The notes below the pieces were generated by a model. It made no database searches and was not told the origin of the DNA. It saw only the letters and a list, made by a program, of their open reading frames with translations. The translations under genes were made by a program, and so were the position numbers. Positions 1 through 8,063 of a DNA stretch of 64,000 nt are shown piece after piece. Source of the stretch: Pseudonocardia hierapolitana (GTDB lineage: Bacteria > Actinomycetota > Actinomycetes > Mycobacteriales > Pseudonocardiaceae); the NCBI RefSeq assembly GCF_007994075.1, contig NZ_VIWU01000001.1:3596001-3660000 (forward strand), given 5' to 3'. The stretch's first letter is position 1, and each line of letters opens with the position of its first letter.

Positions 1-79
1 TGCGCGCGCCGATCTCCGTGCCGAGGTACCAGCCGTTGAACGGTGCGGCGGGATACGTCACGCCGCCGATCTCGAGCCG
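1..79 (-). pseudogene. Nitric oxide synthase oxygenase fragment, 5'-truncated
   Basis: Read on the minus strand, these bases encode [15 protein letters not shown] followed by [11 protein letters not shown], and the frame runs off the left edge. This is the substrate-pocket signature of bacterial and animal NOS oxygenase, including the arginine-binding Glu of GWYxGTE. In a bacterial NOS of about 360 residues this block lies roughly two thirds of the way along. The upstream two thirds, including the heme-ligand Cys region, should lie to the right, but trmB occupies that space in another frame. Similarity stops abruptly at the first Arg, and no credible start codon precedes it. I infer a remnant left by deletion or rearrangement. 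Only about 26 codons are visible, so the state of the rest is unknown. Confidence 0.7.
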
Positions 80-107
80 GTCAGGGGCCCCCGACCTTCC
101 TACCCGG

Positions 108-854
108 CTACGGTCCGTCGTCGCGAGGTGCTTCCGCGTGACGAGCCCGATACAGGAGGTCACGCACAGTGCGCCCTTCGAGGCGCGCCCGCTGCTCGAA
201 CTTCGTGACCGGTCGCCAGTCCGGGCGCGGGGTCCAGCCGCCGGGCCGGCCGGCGGCGGTGTTCTCGAGCGCCGGTTCGGCGTCGCACACGGCGCGCATC
301 TGCACCGCGTAGTCGTCCCAGTCGGTGGCGAGGTGCAGGAAGCCGCCCGGCTCCAGCCGCGACGCCGCGAGCGCGATGAAGTCCGGCTGGACGAGGCGGC
401 GCTTGCGGTGGCGCCGCTTGGGCCACGGGTCCGGGAAGAAGATCCGGATCCCGGCCAGCGACGCCGGCGGCACCTGCTCCCGCAGCAGCGCCACGGCGTC
501 GCCGCGCAGCAGGGTGACGTTGGTGAGCCCCGCGTCGGCGAGCCGCATCAGCAGCTGGGCGAGCCCCGGCTCGTACACCTCGACGGCGATGTGGTCGATC
601 TCGGGGGCCGCCGCGGCGAGCGCGGCCGTGGACTCCCCCATCCCGGATCCGATCTCCAGCACGAGCGGGGCCGTGCGCCCGAACCAGGCAGGCGGGTCGT
701 ACGGTTCGGCGCCGCTCAGGATGGCGCTGACGTCCCGGCCGCGTTCCGGCCACCAGCGGTCCCACGCGTGCTGCTGGCCCTCGGTGAGCCGGCTGCGGTG
801 GTGGACGAAGGTGGGGATCGGCGGGTGTGGTGCCTCGGCCACCCCAGGCCTCAT
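108..854 (-). CDS. trmB: tRNA (guanine-N7-)-methyltransferase TrmB
   Basis: This 248-residue SAM-dependent enzyme would methylate G46 of tRNAs to m7G. The SAM-binding strand-loop [10 protein letters not shown] lies near residue 72, and the family hallmark [15 protein letters not shown] sits mid-protein, followed by the TDWDDYA block. Length matches the family. The chosen ATG overlaps the stop of the upstream glycosyltransferase as ATGA, so translation is probably coupled. The reading frame is open much further upstream, but that part is a shadow of the glycosyltransferase gene. The gene is last in a three-gene minus-strand run and ends about 30 bp before the NOS fragment. Confidence 0.93.
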   Translation of the reverse strand: MRPGVAEAPHPPIPTFVHHRSRLTEGQQHAWDRWWPERGRDVSAILSGAEPYDPPAWFGRTAPLVLEIGSGMGESTAALAAAAPEIDHIAVEVYEPGLAQLLMRLADAGLTNVTLLRGDAVALLREQVPPASLAGIRIFFPDPWPKRRHRKRRLVQPDFIALAASRLEPGGFLHLATDWDDYAVQMRAVCDAEPALENTAAGRPGGWTPRPDWRPVTKFEQRARLEGRTVRDLLYRARHAEAPRDDGP

Positions 855-1864
855 CCGGCGCTGTGCTGGCGGGCGGCCTCGGCGGCGGGCAACCGCACGC
901 CGGACGTGGCACCGGGGAGCTTGCCGCGCACGTAGCCGGCGGTGGTGCAGGCCAGTGCGGTGACGACGGCGGCCGCGGACGACACGCGGCCCTCCTTGAG
1001 CTCGCGCAGCACGGCGATGGGCAGCACCCGCGCCACGTAGCTCCGCTCGGTGGACAGGGCGTCGTCGCTGCCCACGAGCTTGGAGACGGCCGCCTTCGAC
1101 AGGCCTTCCGACCAGCTGCGCCGCCGCAGGTAGGCCCACTCGACGCGGTCGGCGCTCACGCGGTGGTCGACGACGGCGCCGGGCTCGAACAGGATCCGGA
1201 TCTTCTCGCCCGCCCGCTGGTAGTGCTGCCGGGCCCGGATGCAGAGCTCGGTCTCCTCGCAGCCCAGCGGGTTCTTGCCGATGCGCCCGATGTCCTCGGC
1301 GAAGCCGCCGACCCGCTCGAACACTTCGCGTCGGAACGACATGTTGCAGCCCATGAGGTTGCGCACCTCGGCCTGGCGGAGGGGCTGGCCGGTGTACGTG
1401 CACCCGACGATCCAGTCGAGCTCGCCGGTGGCGTTGGGGTCGTACGGCGCGGCGCCGGGCAGCACCCGCGGCCGGTTGACCGGCCAGCGCGGGTGCGCCA
1501 CGCCGCCAACGGCCTTGACGGCCGGGTCGCCGTAGGGCGCGAGGAGCGCGGCGAGCCAGCCGAGCCGGGCAGCGGCGTCGTCGTCGAGGAACACCACGAC
1601 GTCGCCGACCGCCTCGGCGATGGCCGTGTTGCGCGCCCCGGACAACCCCTGCTTGTGGGCGTTCGGCAGCACCCGGACACCACGCGGACCGAACTCCTGC
1701 TGCGCCCGCGAGAGCAGCGCCGGGTTGTGGTCGACGATCACGAGGGTCTCCGCCGCCGCCACGTCCTGCGCGGCGACCGAGGCCACGGCGGCGACGATGT
1801 CGTCCCACCGCTTCTCGGTGTACACGCAGACCACGACGGTCGCCGTGACGGCCGCACTCTCCAC
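851..1864 (-). CDS. Family 2 glycosyltransferase
   Basis: This 337-residue GT-A fold enzyme has an N-terminal nucleotide-sugar domain: VVVCVYTEKRWD at residues 10-21, KQGLSGARNTA near 71-81 and the metal-binding acidic triplet FLDDD at 92-96. A histidine and Trp-rich acceptor region follows. No membrane segment is evident, so it is probably cytosolic or peripheral. The GTG start has a strong AGGAGGA ribosome site. It lies 29 bp downstream of a second GT2 gene and overlaps trmB by 4 nt. The pair probably glycosylates a lipid carrier or cell-envelope glycan, but donor and acceptor cannot be read from the sequence. Confidence 0.85.
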   Translation of the reverse strand: MESAAVTATVVVCVYTEKRWDDIVAAVASVAAQDVAAAETLVIVDHNPALLSRAQQEFGPRGVRVLPNAHKQGLSGARNTAIAEAVGDVVVFLDDDAAARLGWLAALLAPYGDPAVKAVGGVAHPRWPVNRPRVLPGAAPYDPNATGELDWIVGCTYTGQPLRQAEVRNLMGCNMSFRREVFERVGGFAEDIGRIGKNPLGCEETELCIRARQHYQRAGEKIRILFEPGAVVDHRVSADRVEWAYLRRRSWSEGLSKAAVSKLVGSDDALSTERSYVARVLPIAVLRELKEGRVSSAAAVVTALACTTAGYVRGKLPGATSGVRLPAAEAARQHSAG

Positions 1865-1893
1865 GGGGTCTCCTCCTACCGAGCGACCGCGCG

Positions 1894-2757
1894 TCAGGAG
1901 CGGCGGTCGGACTTCCGGCGGTCGGCCCGCCGGTGCTCGGCCAGAAGGGTACGCAGCACCCGTGCGCCGTCGGCGAAGGTGCGCAGGTTGGTGTCCCCGA
2001 AGACCCGCTGGCGCTCGATGGACGGCACTTCGGTGATCTTCAGACCGGCCGCGGCGACCCGGCAGTTCAGCACGGTCTCGATCTCGAAGCCGTCGCCCCA
2101 GAGCATCCCGTCCGCCGGCGCGGGCGCGTCGATCGGAGGCAGCTCGAGCAGCGGGAGCAGGTCGGCCCAGAAGGCGTTGTAGCCGTAGCAGAGGTCGGTG
2201 TAGCTCGTGCCGAACAGCGCGTTGGCAACACCGTTGAGCCCTGCGTTGCCGGACTTGCGCAGCAGCGTGATGTCGTCGCTGCCGCCGCCGGGGGTGAACC
2301 GGCTGCCCTTGGCGAAGTCGGCACCCGCCACCAGCGCCGCGACGAACGCCGGGATCTCGGACGGGTCGGCGGATCCGTCGGCGTCGAACATGACGAGGAC
2401 GTCACCCGTGGCCGCGGCGAACCCGCAGGCCATGGCGTTGCCCTTGCCCTTGCGCGTCTGCTTGATCACCCGGACCCACGGCAGCACCCGCTTGGCCGTC
2501 TCCACGGTGCCGTCGGTGGAGTTGCCGTCGACCACGATGATCTCGTGGACGGTGGGGCGCACCGCGGCGATCGCCGGAAGCACGATCTCGAGGTTGCGGG
2601 CCTCGTTGCGCGTCGGGACGATCACCGAGACGGTGGGGAACGGCGTGCGGCTGCGCTGCGCGTGCGGCCGCGGCATGCGTGTCGGGCGTTGCGCGTTCAG
2701 CTCGGAGGGAGCCGGGCCGCCGTAGGCGGCCGCACGGGCGGATGAAACGGCGCTCAC
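1894..2757 (-). CDS. Family 2 glycosyltransferase, polyprenyl-phosphate type
   Basis: The 287-residue protein carries the GT2 core: VSVIVPTRNEARN near residue 43, IIVVDGNSTDGT near 73 and the DAD metal site in LVMFDADGSAD near 125. The fold and the QTRKGKGNAMACG stretch resemble dolichol-phosphate mannose synthase-like enzymes, which load a sugar onto polyprenyl phosphate; it lacks the C-terminal membrane helices some of them carry. I chose the GTG start because GGAGG lies four bases upstream. A later ATG at residue 28 would remove a low-complexity N-terminus and is possible. It heads the GT2-GT2-trmB run. Confidence 0.85.
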   Translation of the reverse strand: MSAVSSARAAAYGGPAPSELNAQRPTRMPRPHAQRSRTPFPTVSVIVPTRNEARNLEIVLPAIAAVRPTVHEIIVVDGNSTDGTVETAKRVLPWVRVIKQTRKGKGNAMACGFAAATGDVLVMFDADGSADPSEIPAFVAALVAGADFAKGSRFTPGGGSDDITLLRKSGNAGLNGVANALFGTSYTDLCYGYNAFWADLLPLLELPPIDAPAPADGMLWGDGFEIETVLNCRVAAAGLKITEVPSIERQRVFGDTNLRTFADGARVLRTLLAEHRRADRRKSDRRS

Positions 2758-3168
2758 ACATCCTCCAGACGGGTCCGCTCCAGCGGGACAACGAAGCCGA
2801 CCCGCGCGGGTTGCGGGTGACGGGGAGCGGGTCGCCCGGACGGGCAGTCGCTCCGATGGGTTGTCGCTGTGCGCTGGACCGTGGTCACGTAATTGATGAC
2901 GCGCGGAAGCGCTGAGTGGTTGCCCCCCTTCCTCGATTCGCTCGGCCGGGTGGACCGCGCCGGCCCCCGCGCGGCGCGGTCCTGCACCCAGCGCCACCTC
3001 GTCACCCTGGGGGGGTGTCGGCGCGGGGAGCGGCTCTTCCTCTTCGTCACTGTGCCCGTTCGGGCTCCTGGTGTGGCTGAGGGCGCGCCGCGGACCCTCA
3101 GGGTGTCGTGATCCTTTCGTGACCTGAACCAGGTAGCGCTACGGAATCCGCGGGTAGCCCGAGCGCGA
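2758..3168. promoter_or_regulatory. Divergent intergenic region (411 bp)
   Basis: No gene is evident here. The region separates the minus-strand glycosyltransferase run from the plus-strand DUF2339 gene and must hold both promoters. Two short perfect inverted repeats lie near the plus-strand gene: ACCCT-C-AGGGT at 3094-3104 and ACCTG-AAC-CAGGT at 3122-3134, the latter 34 bp before the start codon. A seven-base G run lies near 3010. The repeats could be regulator sites or parts of a weak hairpin; no matching regulator is adjacent. Confidence 0.35.
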
Positions 3169-5058
3169 ATGCTTCTCGGCATGGGCACCGATCCGTACGC
3201 GGCGATGGCGGCCGAGCTGAACCTGCTGAGCAGGCGGCTCGACGGGCTCGGCGCCGAGTTGCTGCGGCTGCGTGCCGCGGAGCGGGCGGGTACTCCGGGG
3301 ACGGAGGGGTTCCCCGGAGCACCTGGCTGGTCCGTGCCGTCCGCCGCGGTCGCCGCCGCGCCGGTCGCCCAGGGATGGCCCGGCCCGTGGGGGACGGGCG
3401 GGCCGCAGAATGTGTCCGAGAAGCCCCCGTGTGGGCCGCAGGCGCCGGTGAACCAGCAGGTCCCCGCTGCCCTCGGCGGCCCGCTCCGCGCTTCTCGAAC
3501 ACATTCCCAGGCGCCCGCGGCCCCCGGGGGCGGGCCGCGGGCGCCCCGTCGGCGCTCGCAGATGTCGGGTGCTCGCGTGCTCGCCTGGACCGGCGGCGGC
3601 GTGACGCTGCTCGGCGTCGTCCTGCTCCTCGCGTTGGCGGCGTCCCGGGACTGGTTCAGCCCGATGGGCCGGGTGACGAGCGGGGTGGTGCTCGGCGCCG
3701 CGCTGATCGGTGTCGCGCTGCGCCTGCATCGCAGGACGGACGCCCGCGTCGGTGCGCTCGCACTGGCCGGCACCGGCTTCGCGACGCTCTACCTCACGGT
3801 CGCGGCCGCCACCGCCCGGTACGAACTCCTCGCGCCGACGCCAGCACTGCTGCTGGCTCTGCTGGTCGCGGCGTGCGGGCTCGGGCTCGCCGACCGGTGG
3901 CGCGCGCAGGTGCTCGGCGGTGGCGTGGTGGTGGGTGCCGCGGCGCTCGCGCCCGTCCTCGCGTGGGGCTGGCTGCTCGTCGCGCTCGTGCTGGCGCTGC
4001 AGCTCGCGACGTTGCCGGTGGTGCTGCGGCGGCGCTGGCCGGTGCTCGCGCTCGTGGCGGCGGCGGGCCCTGCGGTGTACGGCGCAGCCGTGGGCGGCCT
4101 GGCGGACGTCGCGGAACGCGTGCCCACGGTCGCCGTTGCGATCGGGGCGCTCGTCGCGGGGCTCGCCTCCGCGTTGCCTGCGGCCCGGCTGTTGCCGGCC
4201 GGCCCGGTAGGAGCGTTGGTGGCCGCGGCGCCGGTGGCGGTCCTCGCGACGTCGGCCGCGTGGGGCGGATGGGACGGCGCCGCCCTCGTCGCCGTGGCGG
4301 TGGTCGCGCTCGCCGCCTTCGCGGCGGTGCCGGGCACCCCGCGTGCGATCAGGGTCGTGGCCGTCGCCGCGGCCGCGGTGGGGCTGTTCCAGGCCACGTT
4401 CCTCGCGCTCGAGGGATCCACGGCCACCGTCGTGCTGTTCGGCCAGGCGATCGTCGCCACGGTGCTGGCGGCGCAGCTGCGGGCCCGCCTGCCGCTCGCG
4501 ATCGGCACGACCTACGGCGCGATCGCCGTGCTGATCGCGCTCGGCCGCGACGCGCCGCTCGAGCGCCTCGTCCGCCATCCCGCGTTCGCCGGCGGCCCGC
4601 TCCTCGTCGGGACCGCGGTGTCGGCCCTTGTGCTGGTGTTCGCGGTGGCGGCGCTGGTGGCCGGTGTCCGGATCGGACTGGTGCGCCCGGACCCGGCGTC
4701 CGCCCCGCTGTGGGTGCCGGCGGGCGTCGTGGGCCTCTACGGCGTGACGTCGCTCGTGGTCACGCTCGCCCTGCTCGTGTCCGACGACCGTGGAGGGTTC
4801 ACGGCGGGCCACGCGCTCGTCACCGTGTCGTGGACGGTGGTGGCGCTCGTCCTGCTCGCCAGGGGGATCCGCAGGCCTGCCCTGCGGATCGCCGGGATGG
4901 TGCTGGTGGGGAGCGCGGTGGCGAAGCTCGTGCTGTTCGACCTCGTGGCACTCGACGGGCTGGCCCGCGTGGCGGCCTTCCTCGGCGCGGGCCTCGTCCT
5001 GCTCGCCGCGGGAACGCGGTACGCGCGCCTCGTGGCCGAAGCAGAAGCAGCCGAGTAG
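3169..5058 (+). CDS. DUF2339 family multi-pass membrane protein
   Basis: This 629-residue protein has a short coiled N-terminus (about residues 1-35, LNLLSRRLDGLGAELLRLRAAE), then a Pro/Gly-rich linker to about residue 125. Roughly 20 hydrophobic segments follow to the C-terminus, built almost entirely of Ala, Leu, Val and Gly. This layout is the DUF2339 family, whose function is unknown. The start is uncertain: ATG codons at 3169 and 3181 are both plausible and neither has a clear ribosome site. It stands alone between the glycosyltransferase promoter region and an ArsR-type regulator. Confidence 0.8.
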   Translation: MLLGMGTDPYAAMAAELNLLSRRLDGLGAELLRLRAAERAGTPGTEGFPGAPGWSVPSAAVAAAPVAQGWPGPWGTGGPQNVSEKPPCGPQAPVNQQVPAALGGPLRASRTHSQAPAAPGGGPRAPRRRSQMSGARVLAWTGGGVTLLGVVLLLALAASRDWFSPMGRVTSGVVLGAALIGVALRLHRRTDARVGALALAGTGFATLYLTVAAATARYELLAPTPALLLALLVAACGLGLADRWRAQVLGGGVVVGAAALAPVLAWGWLLVALVLALQLATLPVVLRRRWPVLALVAAAGPAVYGAAVGGLADVAERVPTVAVAIGALVAGLASALPAARLLPAGPVGALVAAAPVAVLATSAAWGGWDGAALVAVAVVALAAFAAVPGTPRAIRVVAVAAAAVGLFQATFLALEGSTATVVLFGQAIVATVLAAQLRARLPLAIGTTYGAIAVLIALGRDAPLERLVRHPAFAGGPLLVGTAVSALVLVFAVAALVAGVRIGLVRPDPASAPLWVPAGVVGLYGVTSLVVTLALLVSDDRGGFTAGHALVTVSWTVVALVLLARGIRRPALRIAGMVLVGSAVAKLVLFDLVALDGLARVAAFLGAGLVLLAAGTRYARLVAEAEAAE

Positions 5059-5076
5059 AGGATCGAACTCTTGTCA

Positions 5077-5091
5077 GATCGTTGAACGATC
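5077..5091. promoter_or_regulatory. Perfect inverted repeat, candidate ArsR-type operator
   Basis: GATCGTT-G-AACGATC is a 15-bp palindrome with a single central base. It lies 39 bp before the GTG of the ArsR-type gene and 18 bp after the preceding stop codon. Winged-helix repressors of this family usually bind such sites over their own promoter, so autoregulation is inferred. Confidence 0.45.
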
Positions 5092-5130
5092 GATAGCCTC
5101 GGCGGCGGCGCTACCGAGGCAGGGGTGTAG

Positions 5131-5454
5131 GTGGACACCGAGACCGAGCTGGGTACCACAGGGCAGGAGAGCCGGGTCTTCTTCGCGCTCAGCGACGTGA
5201 CGCGGCGCAGGCTCCTCGATAGGTTGCTCGACAAGGACGGTCAGCGTCAGGCCCAGCTCACCGCGGGCCTGAACGTCTCCCGGCAGGCAGCGGTCAAGCA
5301 CCTGGAGATCCTGGAGCAGGCGCACCTCGTCACGGTCGACCGGACCGATCGCGCGGTGGTGTACCGGCTCAACCGCTTCCCGCTGCGCACGATCAAGTCG
5401 GCGTGGATCGACCGGTTCACCGAGCACCGGGTTCGGGTCGACTGCGGCCCCTGA
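5131..5454 (+). CDS. ArsR-family winged-helix transcriptional regulator
   Basis: The 107-residue protein begins with GTG and matches the short ArsR/SmtB layout: FFALSDVTRRRLLDRLL near residue 17, then the recognition helix region QLTAGLNVSRQAAVKHLEIL at 41-60, and a wing DRTDRAVVYRLN at about 71-82. No metal-binding Cys pair is present in the recognition helix, so a metal effector is unlikely. ArsR members of this type are often paired with an SRPBCC/AHSA1 gene, which is absent here. The palindrome just upstream suggests that it controls itself. Confidence 0.8.
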   Translation: MDTETELGTTGQESRVFFALSDVTRRRLLDRLLDKDGQRQAQLTAGLNVSRQAAVKHLEILEQAHLVTVDRTDRAVVYRLNRFPLRTIKSAWIDRFTEHRVRVDCGP

Positions 5455-5524
5455 TCGTTCGCACCCGCACACGTTCCGGCCCGATCGGGCCCTCTGCGAC
5501 GCGGCGTGCTGACAGGCTGCTGCC

Positions 5525-6310
5525 ATGCCGGACCGCTACGCCGACGCCGTCCTGGCCCGCCGCCGCGAGCTGCGGGAGCTGCGAGAGCGGCTGGCCGGTG
5601 GTCATCGTGGCGAGCTGCGCAGCTGCCTCGCCCTGAGCAGGCTCTCCGCCGCGCGCGACGCGTCCGCCTCGTTGGCGGGCCTGCGCCGCGAGGCGGCCGA
5701 GCACGTCCGGCGCGGCGACCGGGCCGCGCGCGATCGGCTGCCCGAGCACGTCACGGCCGCCGTCGGCACGATCGCGGCGGCCACCGCGGCCCGCTGGGCG
5801 GCCGAGCTGGGCCCTCCGCTGCGGCGGATCGCCACCGAGCGCGGGCTGGCACTCGAACCCGGCAGGCCCCGCATGCCTGCACCCCGCCCGCCCGGTCCGC
5901 CGCCGCCCCCGGGACCGGCGACGCCGGATCGCACGCTCCTCGCGGGGATGGTCGATGCAGCGGCGCTCGGGCGGCTCGCCCTGCTCCCCCTCGCCGCCCT
6001 GCCGCTTGCCGGGTTGCCTGCGCTCGGTGGTCCGGCGCTCGCACCGCTCGCCGTGGGCGTGGGGCTCACGGCGCTCGTCGTCGCCGCCCGCGCCCGGCGT
6101 ACCGCCGCCGAACGCGACCGCCTGCAGCGAAGGGTCGAGCAGATCATCGGCGCGGCGGCCGCGGCGATCGAGGCCGACCTGGACCGCAGGCTCGTCGAGC
6201 TCGAGCTCGACGCCTCCGCCGCGCTGGACGCCGCCGTGCTGCGCCGGCGCGCCGCCGTCGACCGCGAGCTGGCCTCGCTCGCCCCCGACAGGGCAGGCAG
6301 CCGTGGATGA
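5525..6310 (+). CDS. Unknown protein with central membrane hairpin and coiled coils
   Basis: I do not recognise this 261-residue protein. Residues 1-95 are Arg/Ala/Glu-rich and predicted helical. A Pro-rich linker (PRPPGPPPPPGP) follows near 118-130, then two hydrophobic stretches around 147-190 that could form a membrane hairpin, then a charged coiled coil to the end. The layout recalls small partners of membrane-remodelling GTPases, but no GTPase lies nearby, so that is only a thought. Its stop overlaps the next GTG by 8 nt, which suggests that the two proteins are made together. Confidence 0.6.
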   Translation: MPDRYADAVLARRRELRELRERLAGGHRGELRSCLALSRLSAARDASASLAGLRREAAEHVRRGDRAARDRLPEHVTAAVGTIAAATAARWAAELGPPLRRIATERGLALEPGRPRMPAPRPPGPPPPPGPATPDRTLLAGMVDAAALGRLALLPLAALPLAGLPALGGPALAPLAVGVGLTALVVAARARRTAAERDRLQRRVEQIIGAAAAAIEADLDRRLVELELDASAALDAAVLRRRAAVDRELASLAPDRAGSRG

Positions 6311-6542
6311 GCCGGGCCGGGTGCCGGACGAGGCCTTCGACGTCGGCACGGGATTCGACACCGACGGCGACGGCAGGCCGGACACGCTCGTCACCGTCGA
6401 CGGGATCGATCTCGTGGTCGCGATCGACATCGACGGTGACCGCTTCGCCGACCAGGTGCTGCGGATCGGGCCGGATGCCGTCGTCCGGGAGCAGGCGGTG
6501 GACGGCGGGTTCGTGGATCCCGACGATCCGGGAGATCAGTAG
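6303..6542 (+). CDS. Small acidic protein with DxDxDG repeats
   Basis: This 79-residue acidic protein starts at a GTG inside the end of the preceding gene. Two calcium-loop-like motifs are visible: DTDGDGRPD near residue 18 and DIDGDRFAD near residue 41, separated by a short beta-like stretch. Such repeats occur in dockerin/EF-hand-like and thrombospondin type 3 proteins; here no signal peptide is present, so a cytosolic or membrane-associated partner role with the upstream coiled-coil protein is more likely. It ends 9 bp before tldD. No family could be assigned. Confidence 0.6.
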   Translation: MDEPGRVPDEAFDVGTGFDTDGDGRPDTLVTVDGIDLVVAIDIDGDRFADQVLRIGPDAVVREQAVDGGFVDPDDPGDQ

Positions 6543-6551
6543 GTTGGTCAT

Positions 6552-8063
6552 GTGCCCGCCGATCGCATCGACCCGGAGTTCCGTGCGCTCCCGCTGTCCG
6601 CGCTGGCCGACGCCGCGCTGAGCCGTGCGCGTGAGCTCGGTGCCCAGCACGCCGACCTGCGCGTCGAGCGGATCCAGTCCCAGGGGATCGACCTGCGGGA
6701 CGGATCCGTCACCGGTGTCAGCGACACCACGACCATCGGCCTCGCCGTGCGCGTGATCGTCGACGGGGTGTGGGGCTTCGCATCCCACGTCGAGCTCACG
6801 CCCGAGCGCGCCGCTGCCACCGCCGCACGCGCGGTCGACGTGGCCCGCACGCTCGCGCCGGTGGCGGTGGAGCGGGTCGTGCGCGCCGACGAGCCGGTGT
6901 ACGCGGGCGCGGAATGGGTGTCGGCGTACGACGTCGACCCGTTCACCGTGCCCGTGCGGGAGAAGGTCGCGCTGCTCGCGGAGTGGTCGGGACGGCTGCT
7001 CGCCTCCGACGGTGTCGACCACGTGCACGCGGCCGTCTCGCAGGTGCGGGAGAACAAGTTCTACGCCGACACGGCGGGCACGAGCACCGTCCAGCAGCGG
7101 GTGCGGATCGGGCCGTCGGTCGTCGCCACCGCCGTCGACCGGGCGGCGGGCGGCTTCGAGACGATGGCCTCGCTGGCCCCGCCCGCCGGCCGTGGCTGGG
7201 AGTACCTCACGGGCACGGGCTGGGACTTCGACGACGAGCTCGCCCGGATGCCCGAGCTGCTCGCCGAGAAGGTGAAGGCGCCGTCGGTGGCGGCGGGCGC
7301 CTACGACCTGGTGATCGACCCGACGAACCTGTGGCTCACCATCCACGAGTCGGTGGGCCACGCCACGGAGTACGACCGCGCCATCGGGTACGAGGCGGCG
7401 TACGCGGGCACCAGCTTCGCCACGCCCGACCAGCTCGGGCGGCTGCGCTACGGCTCGCAGCTCATGCACGTCACCGGCGACCGGACGGTGCCCCACGGCC
7501 TCGCCACCATCGGCTACGACGACGACGGCGTGGCCACCACGGAGTGGGACCTCGTCCGCGACGGGGTGCTGGTCGGCTACCAGCTGGACCGCACGTTCGC
7601 GCCGCGGCTGGGGCTCGAGCGCAGCAACGGGTGCGCGTTCGCCGACTCGCCCCACCACGTGCCGATCCAGCGGATGGCGAACGTGTCCCTGCGGCCGGAC
7701 CCCGAGCGGGACACGAGCGTGGACGAGCTGATCGCCGGCGTCGACCGCGGCATCTACGTCGTGGGCGACAAGTCGTGGTCGATCGACATGCAGCGCTACA
7801 ACTTCCAGTTCACCGGCCAGCGCTTCTACCGCATCGAGGGCGGGAAGCTCGCCGGGCAGCTGCGCGACGTCGCCTACCAGGCCACCACCACCGACTTCTG
7901 GGGCTCGATGGACGCCGTCGGCGGACCGTCGACCTGGCAGCTGCAGGGCGCGATGAACTGCGGGAAGGCCCAGCCGGGGCAGGTCGCGGCGGTGAGCCAC
8001 GGGTGCCCGGCGGCCCGGTTCCGCGGCGTCAACGTGCTGAACACGCAGGAGGAGGGCCGGTGA
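6552..8063 (+). CDS. tldD: TldD metalloprotease subunit
   Basis: This 503-residue protein is the catalytic half of the TldD/TldE protease, which degrades unfolded peptides and matures some ribosomally made peptides. The zinc motif HESVGH is at residues 265-270, within WLTIHESVGHATEYDR, and the family stretches NFQFTGQRFYRIEGGK and FWGSMDAVGG are present near the C-terminus. Length is normal for actinobacterial TldD. A GTG start is used. Its stop overlaps the GTG of tldE by 4 bases. No precursor-peptide gene was seen beside the pair, so a housekeeping role is more likely than a RiPP-specific one. Confidence 0.92.
   Translation: MPADRIDPEFRALPLSALADAALSRARELGAQHADLRVERIQSQGIDLRDGSVTGVSDTTTIGLAVRVIVDGVWGFASHVELTPERAAATAARAVDVARTLAPVAVERVVRADEPVYAGAEWVSAYDVDPFTVPVREKVALLAEWSGRLLASDGVDHVHAAVSQVRENKFYADTAGTSTVQQRVRIGPSVVATAVDRAAGGFETMASLAPPAGRGWEYLTGTGWDFDDELARMPELLAEKVKAPSVAAGAYDLVIDPTNLWLTIHESVGHATEYDRAIGYEAAYAGTSFATPDQLGRLRYGSQLMHVTGDRTVPHGLATIGYDDDGVATTEWDLVRDGVLVGYQLDRTFAPRLGLERSNGCAFADSPHHVPIQRMANVSLRPDPERDTSVDELIAGVDRGIYVVGDKSWSIDMQRYNFQFTGQRFYRIEGGKLAGQLRDVAYQATTTDFWGSMDAVGGPSTWQLQGAMNCGKAQPGQVAAVSHGCPAARFRGVNVLNTQEEGR

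Noticed and set aside
108..1808. Minus-strand frame of 566 codons covering trmB and the glycosyltransferase
   Set aside because: Only the last 248 codons encode TrmB; the upstream part is an Arg/Gly/Pro-rich shadow of the real GT2 gene in another frame.
3139..4812. Antisense His/Arg-rich frame over the DUF2339 gene
   Set aside because: It is the complement of a GC-rich membrane-protein gene, with no domain and no ribosome site.
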